Positions 34,801 through 47,100 of a DNA stretch of 64,000 nt are shown here, in pieces. Within the stretch, counting starts at the first letter, position 1, and every line of letters starts with the position of its first letter. The notes beneath the pieces were generated by a model. That model made no database searches, was not told where the DNA came from, and was given only the letters and a program-made list of their open reading frames with translations. Location: NCBI GenBank assembly GCA_013398955.1, contig VWPU01003223.1:186001-250000 (forward strand). Direction: 5' to 3'. A program made the translations under genes and the position numbers. The DNA comes from Callaeas wilsoni (taxonomy: Eukaryota > Chordata > Aves > Passeriformes > Callaeidae).

Positions 34801-37800
34801 GGCTTTCTAAAAGCTTTGGAAAGGGGATGATAGCAAAAGGGATGTTTTATATAGCAAGAAGACAAGGCACTAATTTCTTCCATCCAAAAATGTAAAATCT
34901 TTGTTTTGTGTCAGAGGATAACAACCTGAGTGTTTGACTTATAAAACAAAAATTGGAAGGAACTCATTGAAGATTTTATAGTTCACTAGCTGTTGAAATG
35001 TAACAGGTAACTAATGCTGTTTTGGTTGTTTCCTACTATTTCTTTAACATCCTTTAAAACAAACATCTTTTTAACTTTTTTACATGTTAAAACTTGCATC
35101 AAGAAGAAAATAGGTTGATTGGTTTCTTGAGAGTGAAAGAGTCTCAATCTGATATTGTTTAAATTTCCCAATTTCCAGGGTGAAGGAATGTTTATAGAAC
35201 AGCAGAAGTGGCAATTTCACTGCTCTGTTTTGTCAGTGTGCCTCAGAAGGAACATCTGAGGGACCACATCTGGGTCTACGAGAGGACATCCCCCTTTTTG
35301 TGATTTTCATCCTTTTTCTTGCCTGCAGGCCCTTTCCACAGTGTTGCAAATTAACACTAACTTCTGTGGTGGCTTTGATGATGTTGAGTGCTTGCCTGCA
35401 TTTGGGGTTGACACTGCCAAGATAATGTCCCTGAGCAATCAGGTGCTGCTAAATTGTAGTGTTGATCAAAACAGATTTTTGGGACAAATTCACAATAGTA
35501 GCTTACAGAGGAATGTCTCTTCTCTGTTACAATTTTTTTCTAAGCTTTTATTATTTTCTGTGTAATGCTTTCAGAACAAGAGCCATTTTGCTAACTTGAC
35601 TTTGAAGCTGAAAAGCTACAAAATAGAAACAACTTAAGTGATGTTTATGCCCCACTTAGAGCAAGAGGGTTGCCTGAGCCTTGGTACTGCTACTGTGTGG
35701 GGCCTCTCCATCCAGATCATCCTGCATGTGGGCAAGAGCAGGATGTCATCCTTCAGCTAAGTGGGGCAATCTGGTTGTGAGCAGGGATGCTGGTGTCCCT
35801 GGCATGCTGGCCATACCGAGGATCCCACGCCCAGTGAGTGACTAATATGGAAAACTGGCATACCTTTTGACAATAAAAATCACAGGATCTCGTAAAGAGG
35901 GCAACAAGCCAGTTTTGGTGGAGATGCACCTGCTGAGATGGTAAGCTGTGATTAAGCTCAGTCTGAAAATAATTTAGCTGGTTTTGGAAGGAAACAATTC
36001 AGCATATATATGCTTAAAGTCCTTGGGGGGTTCTGTCATTGTCTAATGTAACCACAGCAAAAATTCAAATCCTATTCCTGTGATGAGCTTCCATGTGGTT
36101 ACTACTGAGATACGGTCATTTGTCAAAACTTAATGGACCACAAAAAAAGAGTGTCTCAACAAGTGCATCTATATTCATATCTTAATTCAGCTCAGGGTGT
36201 TCCTCTGAAGTGAATTTCCCAATCAATCCCCTTTGGCTGGTTTTGGTTGAACAGTAGAACAGGAAGAACATGAAATTGATGCGCTTTTGTCATGAGACTA
36301 AACTAGAGGATGTGCTCAGGGAGTCTTGAATGCACACTAGGTGCAAGTGAACTTCAGGACAAGGCATCAAAGCAGAGCTGGTCTGAAGTTTAAACATAGA
36401 AACAGAAAAATCTGAAATACATACAAAAGAGATGACAGATCCTCAGCACTAAATTTTGGTCTATAGACCAGCTCCTATGTGTCAATAATACCTGCTAACA
36501 CATACGTAGCCAGTGTACCATAAGCCTTTTGGATGCTTACTGCCTCATGAAGTTAAACCATCTCCATTTTGGACACGTGTACTGTGTCCACTTTTGTAAT
36601 TTATACTCACATTGTTCCTGCATAAAATTTTACCCTGGAGTGCTTAGTACTGGTAAAATACCACAGAAACATGTCATTCTGCAGGTCGGAAAGTGAGTGT
36701 TAGTATGTGAGAATTATGGAAGGGGCTCTCCTGCCCAGTTTTTAAATGCATTTATAAATATTTAGCATTTCTTCATCTGCAAAACCAATTCTTGATTGTA
36801 TGCAAAAAGAAGGGACAGGATCCTTGCTTTACTGGTAGAGATGCAAGAACCTCTTCCTTCAGTTGCAAGGTGAGTGCAACTCACTCTGGAGAGCTGTGTA
36901 CTGACCTGCTGAGCCTTTTCCACGTACCCTGAAGGACAAGTCCAAAGCAAAAATGATTCTTTGGGGTCCATGGCAAATAAACCTTCCCTCCTCTACTTAC
37001 AGCTGGTCCTTAATCCTCACAAAAATCAGAGCAGCTAGCTGTGTTGGGGCGTTGTTGCTATGTCTTAGCCTTATGTATACTTTGGAGAATGAAGGTTTCT
37101 GTGAGTTTTAGCAATATTCTGTTCCAGGCACTGTGAAAAGCTTCAGCACCTCTCCATGTACCAGCGGAGCATGTCTGAGTAAGAACACGATAATTGAGCT
37201 CATGAAGTTGCTGAATGAAGTCCAGTGTTACTGAAGGCTGAGGCGAGAGGTCATGAAGCAGCTGGTGTGATGAGTATAAACCAGTTTTGGCAGTGTTAGG
37301 GGAGCTGTAGTGAATGAGAGAGAAAAACTGACTGGGAAAGACAAGGGCGAAGAAGCAGAGATGAGTGCCCCGGAAAAAACATTCATAGTCAATAACAGAG
37401 TTAAACAAAGTTTTTTTTTATTTAGTAACACTGAAGATGGATTAGAAAATTGTTCCTGGACCACTAGTGTTCACATATGTGGTGAAGTTTGTAAAGATTT
37501 CATTTCAGCAGTAGTAGTTTCCTCTTATAAATAACAATCTCAAGCTGCTACACAAAGGAGGTTGCTGTTATTACCCTGTTTCTGTGTGGGGGGAAGTGAG
37601 ATGCTGGAGGGGTGGCAGGAAATTACTTGTTTGAAGACACTCAGCTGATCCAAACAGATTGAGCAGCAATTCCCAGTCTCTCTAAAGTACCAGAGCAGTG
37701 CTCAGTGTGTGCAGTATATATAAACCAACAAACACCAGTTTTTGTCTCTGTGGCACACAATGAGGGTACTCACCCAGCCTCTGGGAGCTGCCTCCTCAGC

Positions 37801-38429
37801 CTGAATACTACCTGGATCAGGGATAGGGAGGGAGAGGACCGGGGATGGACTTGTCCTTCTCCCAGAAGTGGCCAAGGTTATCCAGTTGCTAGCAAAAGCT
37901 GTGTACAGTCATGCAAAATTAATAGACAATCTAAGTCTGTGGGTTGAATGGTTTATATGAGCTACTGTGATGGCCAAATTTTGTTGAGTGGCAATACTGT
38001 CAGCAAGTTGTCCCTCATCATTTTGTGGGTATTAGTAAGTTCATTTTGTGTTCTTTGATAGTGCTTATTATCTAAATTATTTTAAATGGTTTGTGTCAGT
38101 TCAGTAAATACTGGTTATGATTTGAAAAGCATTTTCACAGGTGCTTTACTACATTTGTATTCAAGAGGCATATGCTCCTTTTGCATACATCACATGGATA
38201 TGCAGTCACTTTCAGAAGCAGATGTTTCACCCACGTACGGGTGGATTTCTACAAGATGAAGTAGAGACCTCTATGTCAGAGAAAACCACTGTCACTCCCA
38301 AGTTCTTTGGTCCTGTCGTTTGGTTCCAAAGTGTGCAAATGACTTCCAGGCGTAAAACATCTCCAGAAAGCATTTGTGACCTTGCATGAGGAACCCGATC
38401 CAAGAGTTTCCTTCTGTCAAAGCTGCTGG
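31891..38429. other. AT-rich non-coding sequence
   Basis: No exon, RNA gene or CR1 piece is seen apart from the separate simple repeat at 32302. Small structures include an 8-bp inverted repeat GTAACCAC / GTGGTTAC at 36048-36055 and 36095-36102. Open frames up to 124 codons (32015-32389) are created by the T/G repeat and have no family resemblance. Confidence 0.55.
32302..32388. repeat. T/G-rich simple repeat, (TTTG)n-like
   Basis: Repeated TTTG and TTTTG units with few interruptions. It creates Phe/Val/Leu-rich and, on the other strand, Lys/Asn/Thr-rich shadow frames. Confidence 0.9.
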
Positions 38430-38880
38430 AAACTAGGTAGCGTGCGTGGCACTTGCCGGAGAAGCCTCAGGCTGTAGTGCACCGTGCCCGGGGCAGAGCT
38501 CAGACTCAGGCTGTACTCATGCCGTGGTGCCGGGGTGCGCATTACTTACCAGACCCGCTTTCACACCCTCGCACTGCTCGTCTTCCAGACTTCCGAGGGA
38601 GCTCCGACCACGTCCAGGCGGGTGAGGGCAGGGTGGAAGTGCAGCAAGGAGGGAGAGCGGGCGGCTTTGCAGGATGTCCGCCCAGCCCGGGCAGCCCGTG
38701 CGGCCGCCGCGCGGGGTGTCGCTGCCGAGCTGCACTGTCGCCGCCGTGCAGCAGATGGCAGTGGTGTGCCAGAAACGCTGCCGCTTCCCGGCTGCCGGCG
38801 GCGGCAGCGCCCGTCTCCAGTGCGTGTGCCGGGTTCCCGAGCATGGACTGCATCCCAGTTATTACCGTCATTCATATTCG
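38430..38880. promoter_or_regulatory. Solitary CpG island, candidate promoter or first exon
   Basis: This is the only dense CpG cluster in the window, most marked at 38610-38840, with CGGCCGCCGCGCGGGG at 38701-38716 and a GC-box-like GGGCGG at 38656-38661. CpG islands in bird DNA usually mark promoters. A donor-like GCGG|GTGAGG lies at 38618-38627 on the plus strand. An ATG at 38674 has A at -3 and opens a long frame, but the encoded peptide matches no family I know and GC-rich DNA keeps frames open by chance. A CTCF-like match GCAGCAGATGGCAG occurs at 38748-38761. It could drive an alternative transcript of the host gene or a lncRNA, or be an orphan island; transcription cannot be seen here. 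Confidence 0.7.
38748..38761 (+). promoter_or_regulatory. CTCF-like binding motif
   Basis: GCAGCAGATGGCAG agrees at 13 of 14 positions with the CTCF core pattern CCASYAGRKGGCRS. It lies inside the CpG island. Confidence 0.35.
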
Positions 38881-38887
38881 CTACCGC

Positions 38888-39037
38888 TGCCTTTTTTTTT
38901 TTTTTCTCTTCCTTTTCTTTTCAGGATTAATTTCTTCTCGTTCCCTGTAAGCTATCTATCCCTGCTACGCTATCTATACCGTGATAGCACGGTCTTGGCC
39001 TGTGTTGCCGACTCACGGTATTTTGGCTTTGATTTAG
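38888..39037 (+). other. Candidate splice acceptor and short non-coding exon
   Basis: An uninterrupted pyrimidine tract (38890-38922) ends in CAG at 38922-38924, a very strong-looking acceptor just downstream of the CpG island. A possible donor, TTAG|GTAACC, follows at 39038, bounding an exon of 113 nt (38925-39037). A nearer weak donor GTAAGC is at about 38949. The pair could be exon 2 of a transcript starting in the island, but T-tracts are common and no coding similarity supports it. Confidence 0.25.
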
Positions 39038-42000
39038 GTAACCTCTCCCACAGATATCACTGATCCTGCGTGATCTGTAGACCTTTTATGAAATGCCATG
39101 ATAAAGGAGGACAGGCTGCATGATTTAATGGCCCTTTCCAGGCATTAAATATTATGAATCTCGCTTCTATGGTAGAGTGAAAAGATGATTAGGACTTCCT
39201 ACACTACAAAGGAAGAAAGAGAGGTGAAATTTTTGACTGAAACTTCCAAACGTATTTCTCCTACTTCCACAACCTCAGGGTCAACTGCTTTAGGTAACAG
39301 GAATTTTACCTGTTATTATTAAAGGCATTTACCTGTAATAACTTGCCAGGGACAAACATTATTTATGTGCGGTATCTACTATCTTAGTGATAGCGTTAAC
39401 AAGTTGCTCTTGGGAATGGTTTCTAATGCCTAGTTTCTATGTAAATATCAAAAAATATCTGAATTTTGGAGATGCTGGGGTTTTCTAGCTACCATTTAAC
39501 TATATGAAAACTGAACTACATTTGGTAAGAATTGTATCTAAACGAAGGTGTCCATTCTTTGGACAGACTAACCAGTAAAAAACCCACAATAAAATAATAA
39601 TAGTAATAATAATAATAACTACTACACTAATAAATAGATAAATAGTTACCATTGCTTACAGCGACAGCAACTTTTGAAGATGAAAGTATCGCTCCCTTGC
39701 ATTGCTGTCCATCTGTTTTTTTAGGATTTTCTATACATTCTATCAGCATAATGCCTAAGTGAGTAATTTAATATTAAATCAGCATTAGAGATTTTCTGGA
39801 TTCTGATAACTGATTTAAAGGTTATGTGCTTATCCTGTACAAGATATTTATGAACACAATGTATGTAATGCACTGCTGCACGGAGAAGTATTTTTTACTC
39901 CATTGACTGTTAGGATATTTTTCAAGGCTGTTGATTTTTTTTTGTAATGCAGCTCTTTCAAAGCTATTCTGAAAGGAGGTCCAGTCACCACTAATTCCTG
40001 TGTAAATTAAGCATAATCACTCGGAGAAGAGACCCTTTATTTAGTGAGTTTAAAGCTCATTATACAATTTTGTAGGGGGAAAATTACCATGCCTGTAAAT
40101 TAGCTGCATTTCCTAATGAAATAACTTGGCAATTTTTTCAGCCTCCTTTGATAAGAATAAGAATTATAGCGGCATTGGAAAGTAAAATCACGCTATTCCT
40201 ACTGGCAGTTTTTTTCAATTGTAGAAGAGATTATAACTGTGAACACGTTTTGATTCAGATTAATCTTAACAAGTAACAAAAGCATCTTTTGTCATGGTGT
40301 TTTTTCATCTCTTTTCCACCTCTTTTATTAGAGCCTAAAGCCAGCTCCAGCAGCCTTACTCCTGGTATATGATGACACAAATTCTCTTGGGGCATGTGGC
40401 TTTCTCAAGCAATAAAGCATCATTATGCTGCTCATTTCTGAGGATGCACTATTTCACGTGTGAGTTGTGTTTCAAGGGACAAACCAGCAGAACTCATCAT
40501 GTTAATTTTCCCAAAAAATGAGTCTTTCATCCTCCCATCAGGCTTGCAAAGGCGAGCGTGTTTACCATAAGTGTCTGTGCTTGTCTACTTCTATCCTGAC
40601 ACTTGTAGATGGCAGCAAATAGATGGCATTTCAAGTGCTTTGGCTGCAGCCACCAGCAACAGGAGTGGTAAAAGACAAAATAATTGTTCTTGAGCTGGCT
40701 GTCCTCTTCCGAGCAGCAGCAGCCTCAGTGCACATTAGCGAGCCAGGCCGGTGCTGTGGCTCTGCAGTGCGTGCGCAGCCGTCTGCTGAGCCAGGTGTCG
40801 TGACTCCGCTTCGGCAGCTAAAAGCAGAGGTACACGGACCTGCTGTAACACTGAAAGTCATTTTAAGAATGCCTGAAATAATTGCTTTTCCCTGAAATTG
40901 GTTGTGTTTTCTAATATAGATATTAATCATATGTACTTATAGGGTGTGGTTGGTTTTCTTTCATTTGAGAAAAGCATAAATTTAGGGGCATATGGATTAG
41001 TATGCTTAGGGTTTCTTTTTTCTCTTCCTGCTTTGGCCAGTTTTCAGCTGTATAAAATAAAGGTTTAAGAATAGTTTGGCTTTGAAAAATAGCATTCAGA
41101 CCACCCATAAAGAAGTATTCAGAAAGGTCATCTCAGTGTGTGGGTGCTTTCTTCATTTCTTCACACAACAACTCCGTTTATTTTATGATAACAGCAAGTA
41201 GCAAGTTCTTTGAAGTCTATTTCAGTGTATTAAAATTAGTGAAAGATTAAATGGGGGTTTGTTACATGTAATCAGTATGAAACTTCGTCAGTGTGAACAG
41301 TATTCCTTCAGCAGTTAGGACCTGGTATTGAAATTCTGCTGTTGGACAGTGATTTTGGGTCAGGCTACTGAAAAAGAAGGTGAATAACTGGTTTCAGAGT
41401 TGCTTGCAGTCCAGCACAGAAAAGCTAAGCCATTTCCCAAATACTGGTTCCTTTGATTTTTGTGTAGATTCCTCTTTAAAACATAGGGTTGTCTGCACTT
41501 GTCAAACAGGCCAATGTGGTGAAAAATCATATTTCTATTTTGGATGGAATCAGAATGTAGCTTCCTGAAGTTAGTGTACATAGGTCTGAATTGTCAATAT
41601 GTTTGGGTTTTCACACTACTACTGATTTTCAGTGCTCAACAGTAGATGCTTATCACTTCTTAAAGGTGATGTATTTCTGCTTAGCATTTTCAGTATCTGA
41701 AAACAGACCTCTGAGAGAGTCACAATACTAAAATTTGTTTTCTTTGCAAATGTGAAAACAAAATAGTGTGAATTTCCTAGGGCAGACAATTCTGTGAAAT
41801 TAAAGTTTTTTGATTTAATCCTTGATGTATTTTATATTTATACATTGAAAAGATAAATAAGATTGGTTGTTGCACAGAACTAATAGCTAGCATAAACAAA
41901 CCTGTAGGATGAAGGAAATGAAAAGTAAGCAAATTTGAGGTGAAAGGTGCACTACTCTATTGCTAGTCTGATAATTAGAGAGAAAAAATTAATAGTTGCC

Positions 42001-43848
42001 ATACAGTATTTTAAACGTTAGAGTCTCTTATTAGGTTTTTCAAGACTGTAATTAATCACTTGCAGCCACATATGCTCTTTGCATAGTGGTGTGCAGTACT
42101 AGCATTTCATTAAAACCCAGTTCAATAATAACGGGTCACTCAAGATGTCATTTTCTCTGGAGAAGTTTGGAAAGCCAAATGCCTACTGCTTCATCCCTCA
42201 TGTGCTGTGCCAGCACGCTGAGTTGAGCAGAGGAGAGTGCAAACTGAGCACACCAGGGTCGTGTCCCAGAAACCCCCTTGGTCGGGGTGAAAACGCTCAT
42301 GTGAGCGCTGGGAGCAGAGGGATGGGCGTAGGGCAGAGGGCTGGCAAACACGTAGCGGGGCAGCAGATGGACAGCGTGCCAGCCAGCACAGGCGCAGGGT
42401 TCTCATAAAGACACCGCAAGTCAGTCAAATTCTTACCAAAAGGAAGTCCCATGGTTAAGAAGAAATAATTCATAATAATTTAAGATTAATGCAAGTGATA
42501 TATTGTCCTAGTGACAGAGTTTTTTGACTTCAATGATGTTTTTTTTTTAGCTAGAGTCATGGGTTGAATACAGCTCCTGTGCTGCCCTAGTGCCTCAGCT
42601 AGTTTGCACTGGCAGTGAAGTTAAGAGAAAGATGGGTAGACAAGTGGTTGGAGATGCTCTTTTTGTCGCTTAGTTTTATTAATCTCTTAAGGAGCAAGAT
42701 ATCAGAGGGCCAGATTTTGTCTAGTACATTCCGTGTTACTTTTGAGGGATAGGATGAAACATAAGCAAGAGTAAGAGGGTGCCCTTGGTGCTCAGCGGGA
42801 TTTGAGAACTGAGAAACATTTTGATAACAGACAGTTCTCTGGAGGTCTCACTGGTTTCCTGAGTGAGTCCTTACAGACTGTTGGGAGCCGTGTTACCAGT
42901 TAATCATTCCACCCTCACAGGGTTTAGGGTGCCCTCTCATGAAGTACGCAGTAAATATAAAACGTTTTCCCATGCAGCTGAACAAACCTGAAGCCCTGTC
43001 CTGCACCATCTTCTGCTTGTAACTTACCTTCCTTTTGAAATACACCTCACTGGCATTACAAGAAAACACATTAGGCTCCTGGAATTGTGCTTGGAGTAAA
43101 TGAAGAGCAACGTAAGCTGTGGAGTTGCACCCTATTGTTTTACATTTTACTTCAAGAAGGCTTTTTTGCAATTAGATTGTTATTGAAGTCAACAAAGAAC
43201 AAACACATGGAGAAGAGTGGTTTTGACGTGGAGGGCACCTGCCATTAGTTCCTTGAGGATTCTTTCTAATCTTAAATATGATTTAATGCTCTATGAAAAG
43301 AGAACTAAGAATCCCATTTTACACTGAAGCATGCTGTTAATGTGCATATAAAAACCTCAGCAATTTTATTGACAGTTATGAATTTACAGCTGCTGGTGGT
43401 GAATTTTTTTAAAGGGCTGCTTCCCTTTCCCCAATTCTTTGCCGACCATTGTCATAGTTTGCTATTAGCTAAGGCAGAACCTCATTTAGCAGAAATGCAT
43501 AGGTCTTCAATTTCACTGTATACATCAGGAAAAAAGAAAATCAATATGAAGCCTGGACTTAGTCTGCTGATGCCAAAGATGACTATCTGTAGCACACAGA
43601 AAGAAACCCTGGCTCAGATTAGTTTTTCTTTACCCTTTGGATGTTAAAAATGGCTGTCAGTGTGTGTACCAAATATTTCAAGTACTCAGTGTTAATTCAG
43701 TATTAATTTATATTTATTGTTATCGTTTCTGTTACATTAATTAATGGGAGGATGAGTATTAAGAAACAATTTGTGCATTTGAAGTTTCATGTTTGCATTG
43801 AATATCTATTGTGTGTTTGTGTGCAGATGATTGCCACACACCCACGAC
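39038..43848. other. Non-coding sequence
   Basis: No exon or CR1 piece is seen. The stretch 40005-40200 has the look of a conserved non-coding element, with TTTAATTAG-like and TGTAAATTAG words and no repeat. Small CpG-bearing patches occur at 40735-40830 and 42230-42415. The second contains CGCTCA/TGAGCG arms at 42295-42308. Confidence 0.5.
39588..39646. repeat. (AAT)n / (AATA)n-type microsatellite
   Basis: ATAAAATAATAATAG followed by AATAATAATAATAAC and then AATAAATAGATAAATAG; an imperfect A/T-rich trinucleotide and tetranucleotide repeat. Confidence 0.85.
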
Positions 43849-43882
43849 TATATGTGTATGTGTATATATATAAATATAAATA
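43849..43882. repeat. TG/TA dinucleotide microsatellite
   Basis: TATGTGTATGTGTATATATA followed by TAAATATAAATA. Short and imperfect. Confidence 0.85.
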
Positions 43883-44095
43883 CCCATAGATGTTTCTTTA
43901 TGTCTGTGTACATGTACCCGACCTTCTAGTCTATTTATATATAAGAATATGGGTCTGAATGATGCTTTAAATATTATATTCACAATTCTTTTTATGATAT
44001 TTACACATTATCTAATCATCAAGGATATAAAGGGTTGAAGATAATTTTTATTTTCAAGCAAGTATTTGGAAAAAAACCAGCCAACGCCCAGCTTG

Positions 44096-44119
44096 CCTGT
44101 GAAGTCCAAACTTCACAGG
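44096..44119. repeat. Perfect 10-bp hairpin with 4-nt loop
   Basis: CCTGTGAAGT (44096-44105), loop CCAA, ACTTCACAGG (44110-44119). No U-run follows and no gene is adjacent. Confidence 0.85.
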
Positions 44120-47100
44120 AGGGGTCTCTGTGTGTGGAGCTTCTGTTAAATTGACTGTCACTGAGAAGATTCCTTATAAATTATGTTCTTTAGACTTGCT
44201 AAAAACCCCTCAAGGAATAGATTTTAATGAATTTTTTGAAAATTTGAAAGTTGTTGTCCCCTTGGATTCAAAATAGACCTGTTTTCCCCTTCTTTATTAC
44301 ACTTTCCTTGATGTCCTTGACAGAAATGTCTTTGAAATAATGTCTCAGATGTGTGTGTTGGCCAAGAATATATTTCCTAGTAAGAAATAATGCTTGATGG
44401 TGAATGAGAATTTTTAGTAAAATATTAAAAAAAAATAGGAAACTTTTGAGAAAATGGAAAGGTATGATTGTAGCAATTCTGCTTTTGAAACTGAAAAGAC
44501 TTCTTTAATTAATTTTTTTCTAGCCCTACTGAAGCTGCTATTGTGGCCTGTGGAAAACTACATTGACTGGTCCTGACATGATAGTATGGAGATATTCTTT
44601 ATGATTCTGTACCAGGAAGAAGCTGGAACTTCCCAATTATTTTTATCAACTGTTATATTTTTAACATTATTTCCAACAGTTCTATTTGATGGTCTGTTTG
44701 TGAGATCAGGGTCTGCAAATCTCATACACTATTTCTATCTGAATTATTTTATTTATAATTGTTACTTTTTAATTCTGAAACATTACCAACATCTGCCAGT
44801 AGACTCTGCAAAGTAGCTGAATTCAGTAATTAATTCCAAGGGAATGTTGAGCTATTCCTTGCCCAAACTCATTCTGTGGTTCAGGGTTTCCAGAGACATG
44901 AATTCAGTATATTTGAGCAGTGAATTTCCCTTAATTTCCAGATATGCATAAATGTGCATAACTCAGCTTGGGAACCCAGCTCTGGCTTGGAGCTTGGGAG
45001 ATGCTTGTTCTGGACCTTTTTCCTGACAGCTGACCCTGCTTCGTTCATCTGGTCTCTTGGAAGTACCTTGAGATGCTTAGAAAATGTGTGTATGTTGTTG
45101 TTTGCTTCCTATGTAAAATTATCCCCTGAAGATGCTGTAGTTTGACATGGTGCTTTAGATTTTATCATGTCTGATATATTCATCATATATTCCTCATTTT
45201 AAATTACTCCATTGTGCATGTTTCTTTTGGAAAAGGGAAAAATTGATTTTAAAAGGTATTTCACTTTTAAACTTCTTTTAGAAATGTTAATTTCTTCTCT
45301 TTTTAAATTATTATTTTTTGAAAGGTCATTTTCCTGAAGACCTTCTTAGAGATTCTAAGACATTTTCTCATTCCTTCAAAAATACAGGATCTGTATGATA
45401 TAAACCCCATGATAAGCCAGAGTATTACTTCATATTAAGTATACAGGGTATGTATGATGAACAAAAGAAATGGAAAGACCTGTGGTGTATGCTGTGCCAG
45501 GTATTTTTCTGTACTTAATGATCTATGGTCCTTTCCCAAAGATGAGTATTAAACCTTATGTAGGTGAGCTAGTTCTAAATTCTGAATTGAATCTAAGTCT
45601 AATTCTAAAATTCATTCTAAAGATGAGCTATTTTTAATTTAAATGTAGTGCTTTACATTTACAGAGCAAATATTTTTCTAATTTTAATTAATTAATCAGC
45701 CTTAGAATTGGAGGAGTTGCTTCTTTTTTTTTTTGTGAGCTAATTCGATATAATCTCACTTTCTCTATCTCCATTGCCTTTAATCAGCTTTCTCTGGCTA
45801 GATAGCACTCTTAATTCAGTTCTTTCACTTCCAAACTGTAATTGTGTTTATATATTGTAGGCATTTATAGTAATGCTTGGTCTTGCTTGTTTGCACGAGC
45901 CTCAGCATTTCCCCATAACGCTCCAAACGGATTTGGATTCCTGTGGCGATCATAAGACAGTGGGGGAAACTGCTGCAGTAATGTGAACAGCAGTTTTATA
46001 ATACCGTACATGGGAACAAAATGTATCATGGGATAGGCTGCTGCTGTGGGGGACTTATCTGTTGATCTATTGGAAAGACTTGTTTCATGCTTGTGTTTGC
46101 ATTCTCTGGTTCTGAGCTGACAGTTTGGGGTGACATTTGTAGGATTCCCGTCTCACCTCTCTACCTGTTTGGTAGAAGCAATTCCGTACCTGCAGGATGA
46201 GTTATACCTGCACCAGCTAGGAAATGAATCAAGCCTTGGTCTAACCTGCTCCCTCTGCACTCCTAACAAATTTTCCGTATCAACTTTAATCAACAAAAAA
46301 AAAATGTAGGTTTTGGAAAACTAATGCCTTAGTGCATTTCTGTCCCCTTCCGAAGCCACGGGGGCTCCCTCGGGTGCTCTGGAGATGAACCTCTCCATTT
46401 TCCTCTGTTCTGCACTGACAACATTTTGCCCCAGAATATTAAAGTTTCTCTTGCTGAGGGGTCTCCACTGGCACGAGCACCAAGGAGCTGGCACGTGCTC
46501 TGTGATGTATCTGAACACAAATGTTGGGGGCCTAGAAATGAGTCAGTGCTGTTCTGGGTATTTAAAGTGGTGTGAATCATGCTAACCCTGAGTAAAATTT
46601 CAAGTTTTTAGATGGGCAAGTGTTAAATGATTTCTGAATGTTTTCCTTAAATAATTTTAGGTAGGCAGTAGCAATTTAATTTAAATTAACCATTATGCTT
46701 ATATTATATAAAAATAATTATAGTATGTGTTGCATATGAAATCAGATGTTTATTCTGATCTCAATTTATTTGGGTTACATCATGCTAAGAGTTCAAAATG
46801 GAAAAGTATTGAAAGTGGTTAAAAGATGTGTTTGTGTAAGACATACTCGTGATCTGCTGAAGAGACATTCTCTTTGCTGCTGTAAGACACTTTTTACTTT
46901 GACTAACTAAAGATCAGAGCAAACTGTTTGCATCAAAGCTTCTTATTTAAAACAGTTTATTGATAGCAACACACTTGCTGAATTTGCAAGTAAGCACCTT
47001 TATGTAGCTATAGCAGCATGAAGTGTGCCTGCCTGTTGCTGGAAAGCATCCAAGGACATCCCCAGCCTTTCAGCTTTCCTCTGTGGGGTGGGTTTTTGTT

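Noticed and set aside
38453..39063. Several long overlapping frames on both strands over the CpG island (up to 165 codons)
   Set aside because: GC-rich DNA has few stop codons, all frames are open together, and none shows a known domain. One frame simply reads the T-tract as poly-Phe.
43010..43035. Minus-strand GGAAG|GTAAGTT as a recursive site
   Set aside because: It is preceded by an A/G-rich run, so there is no acceptor.
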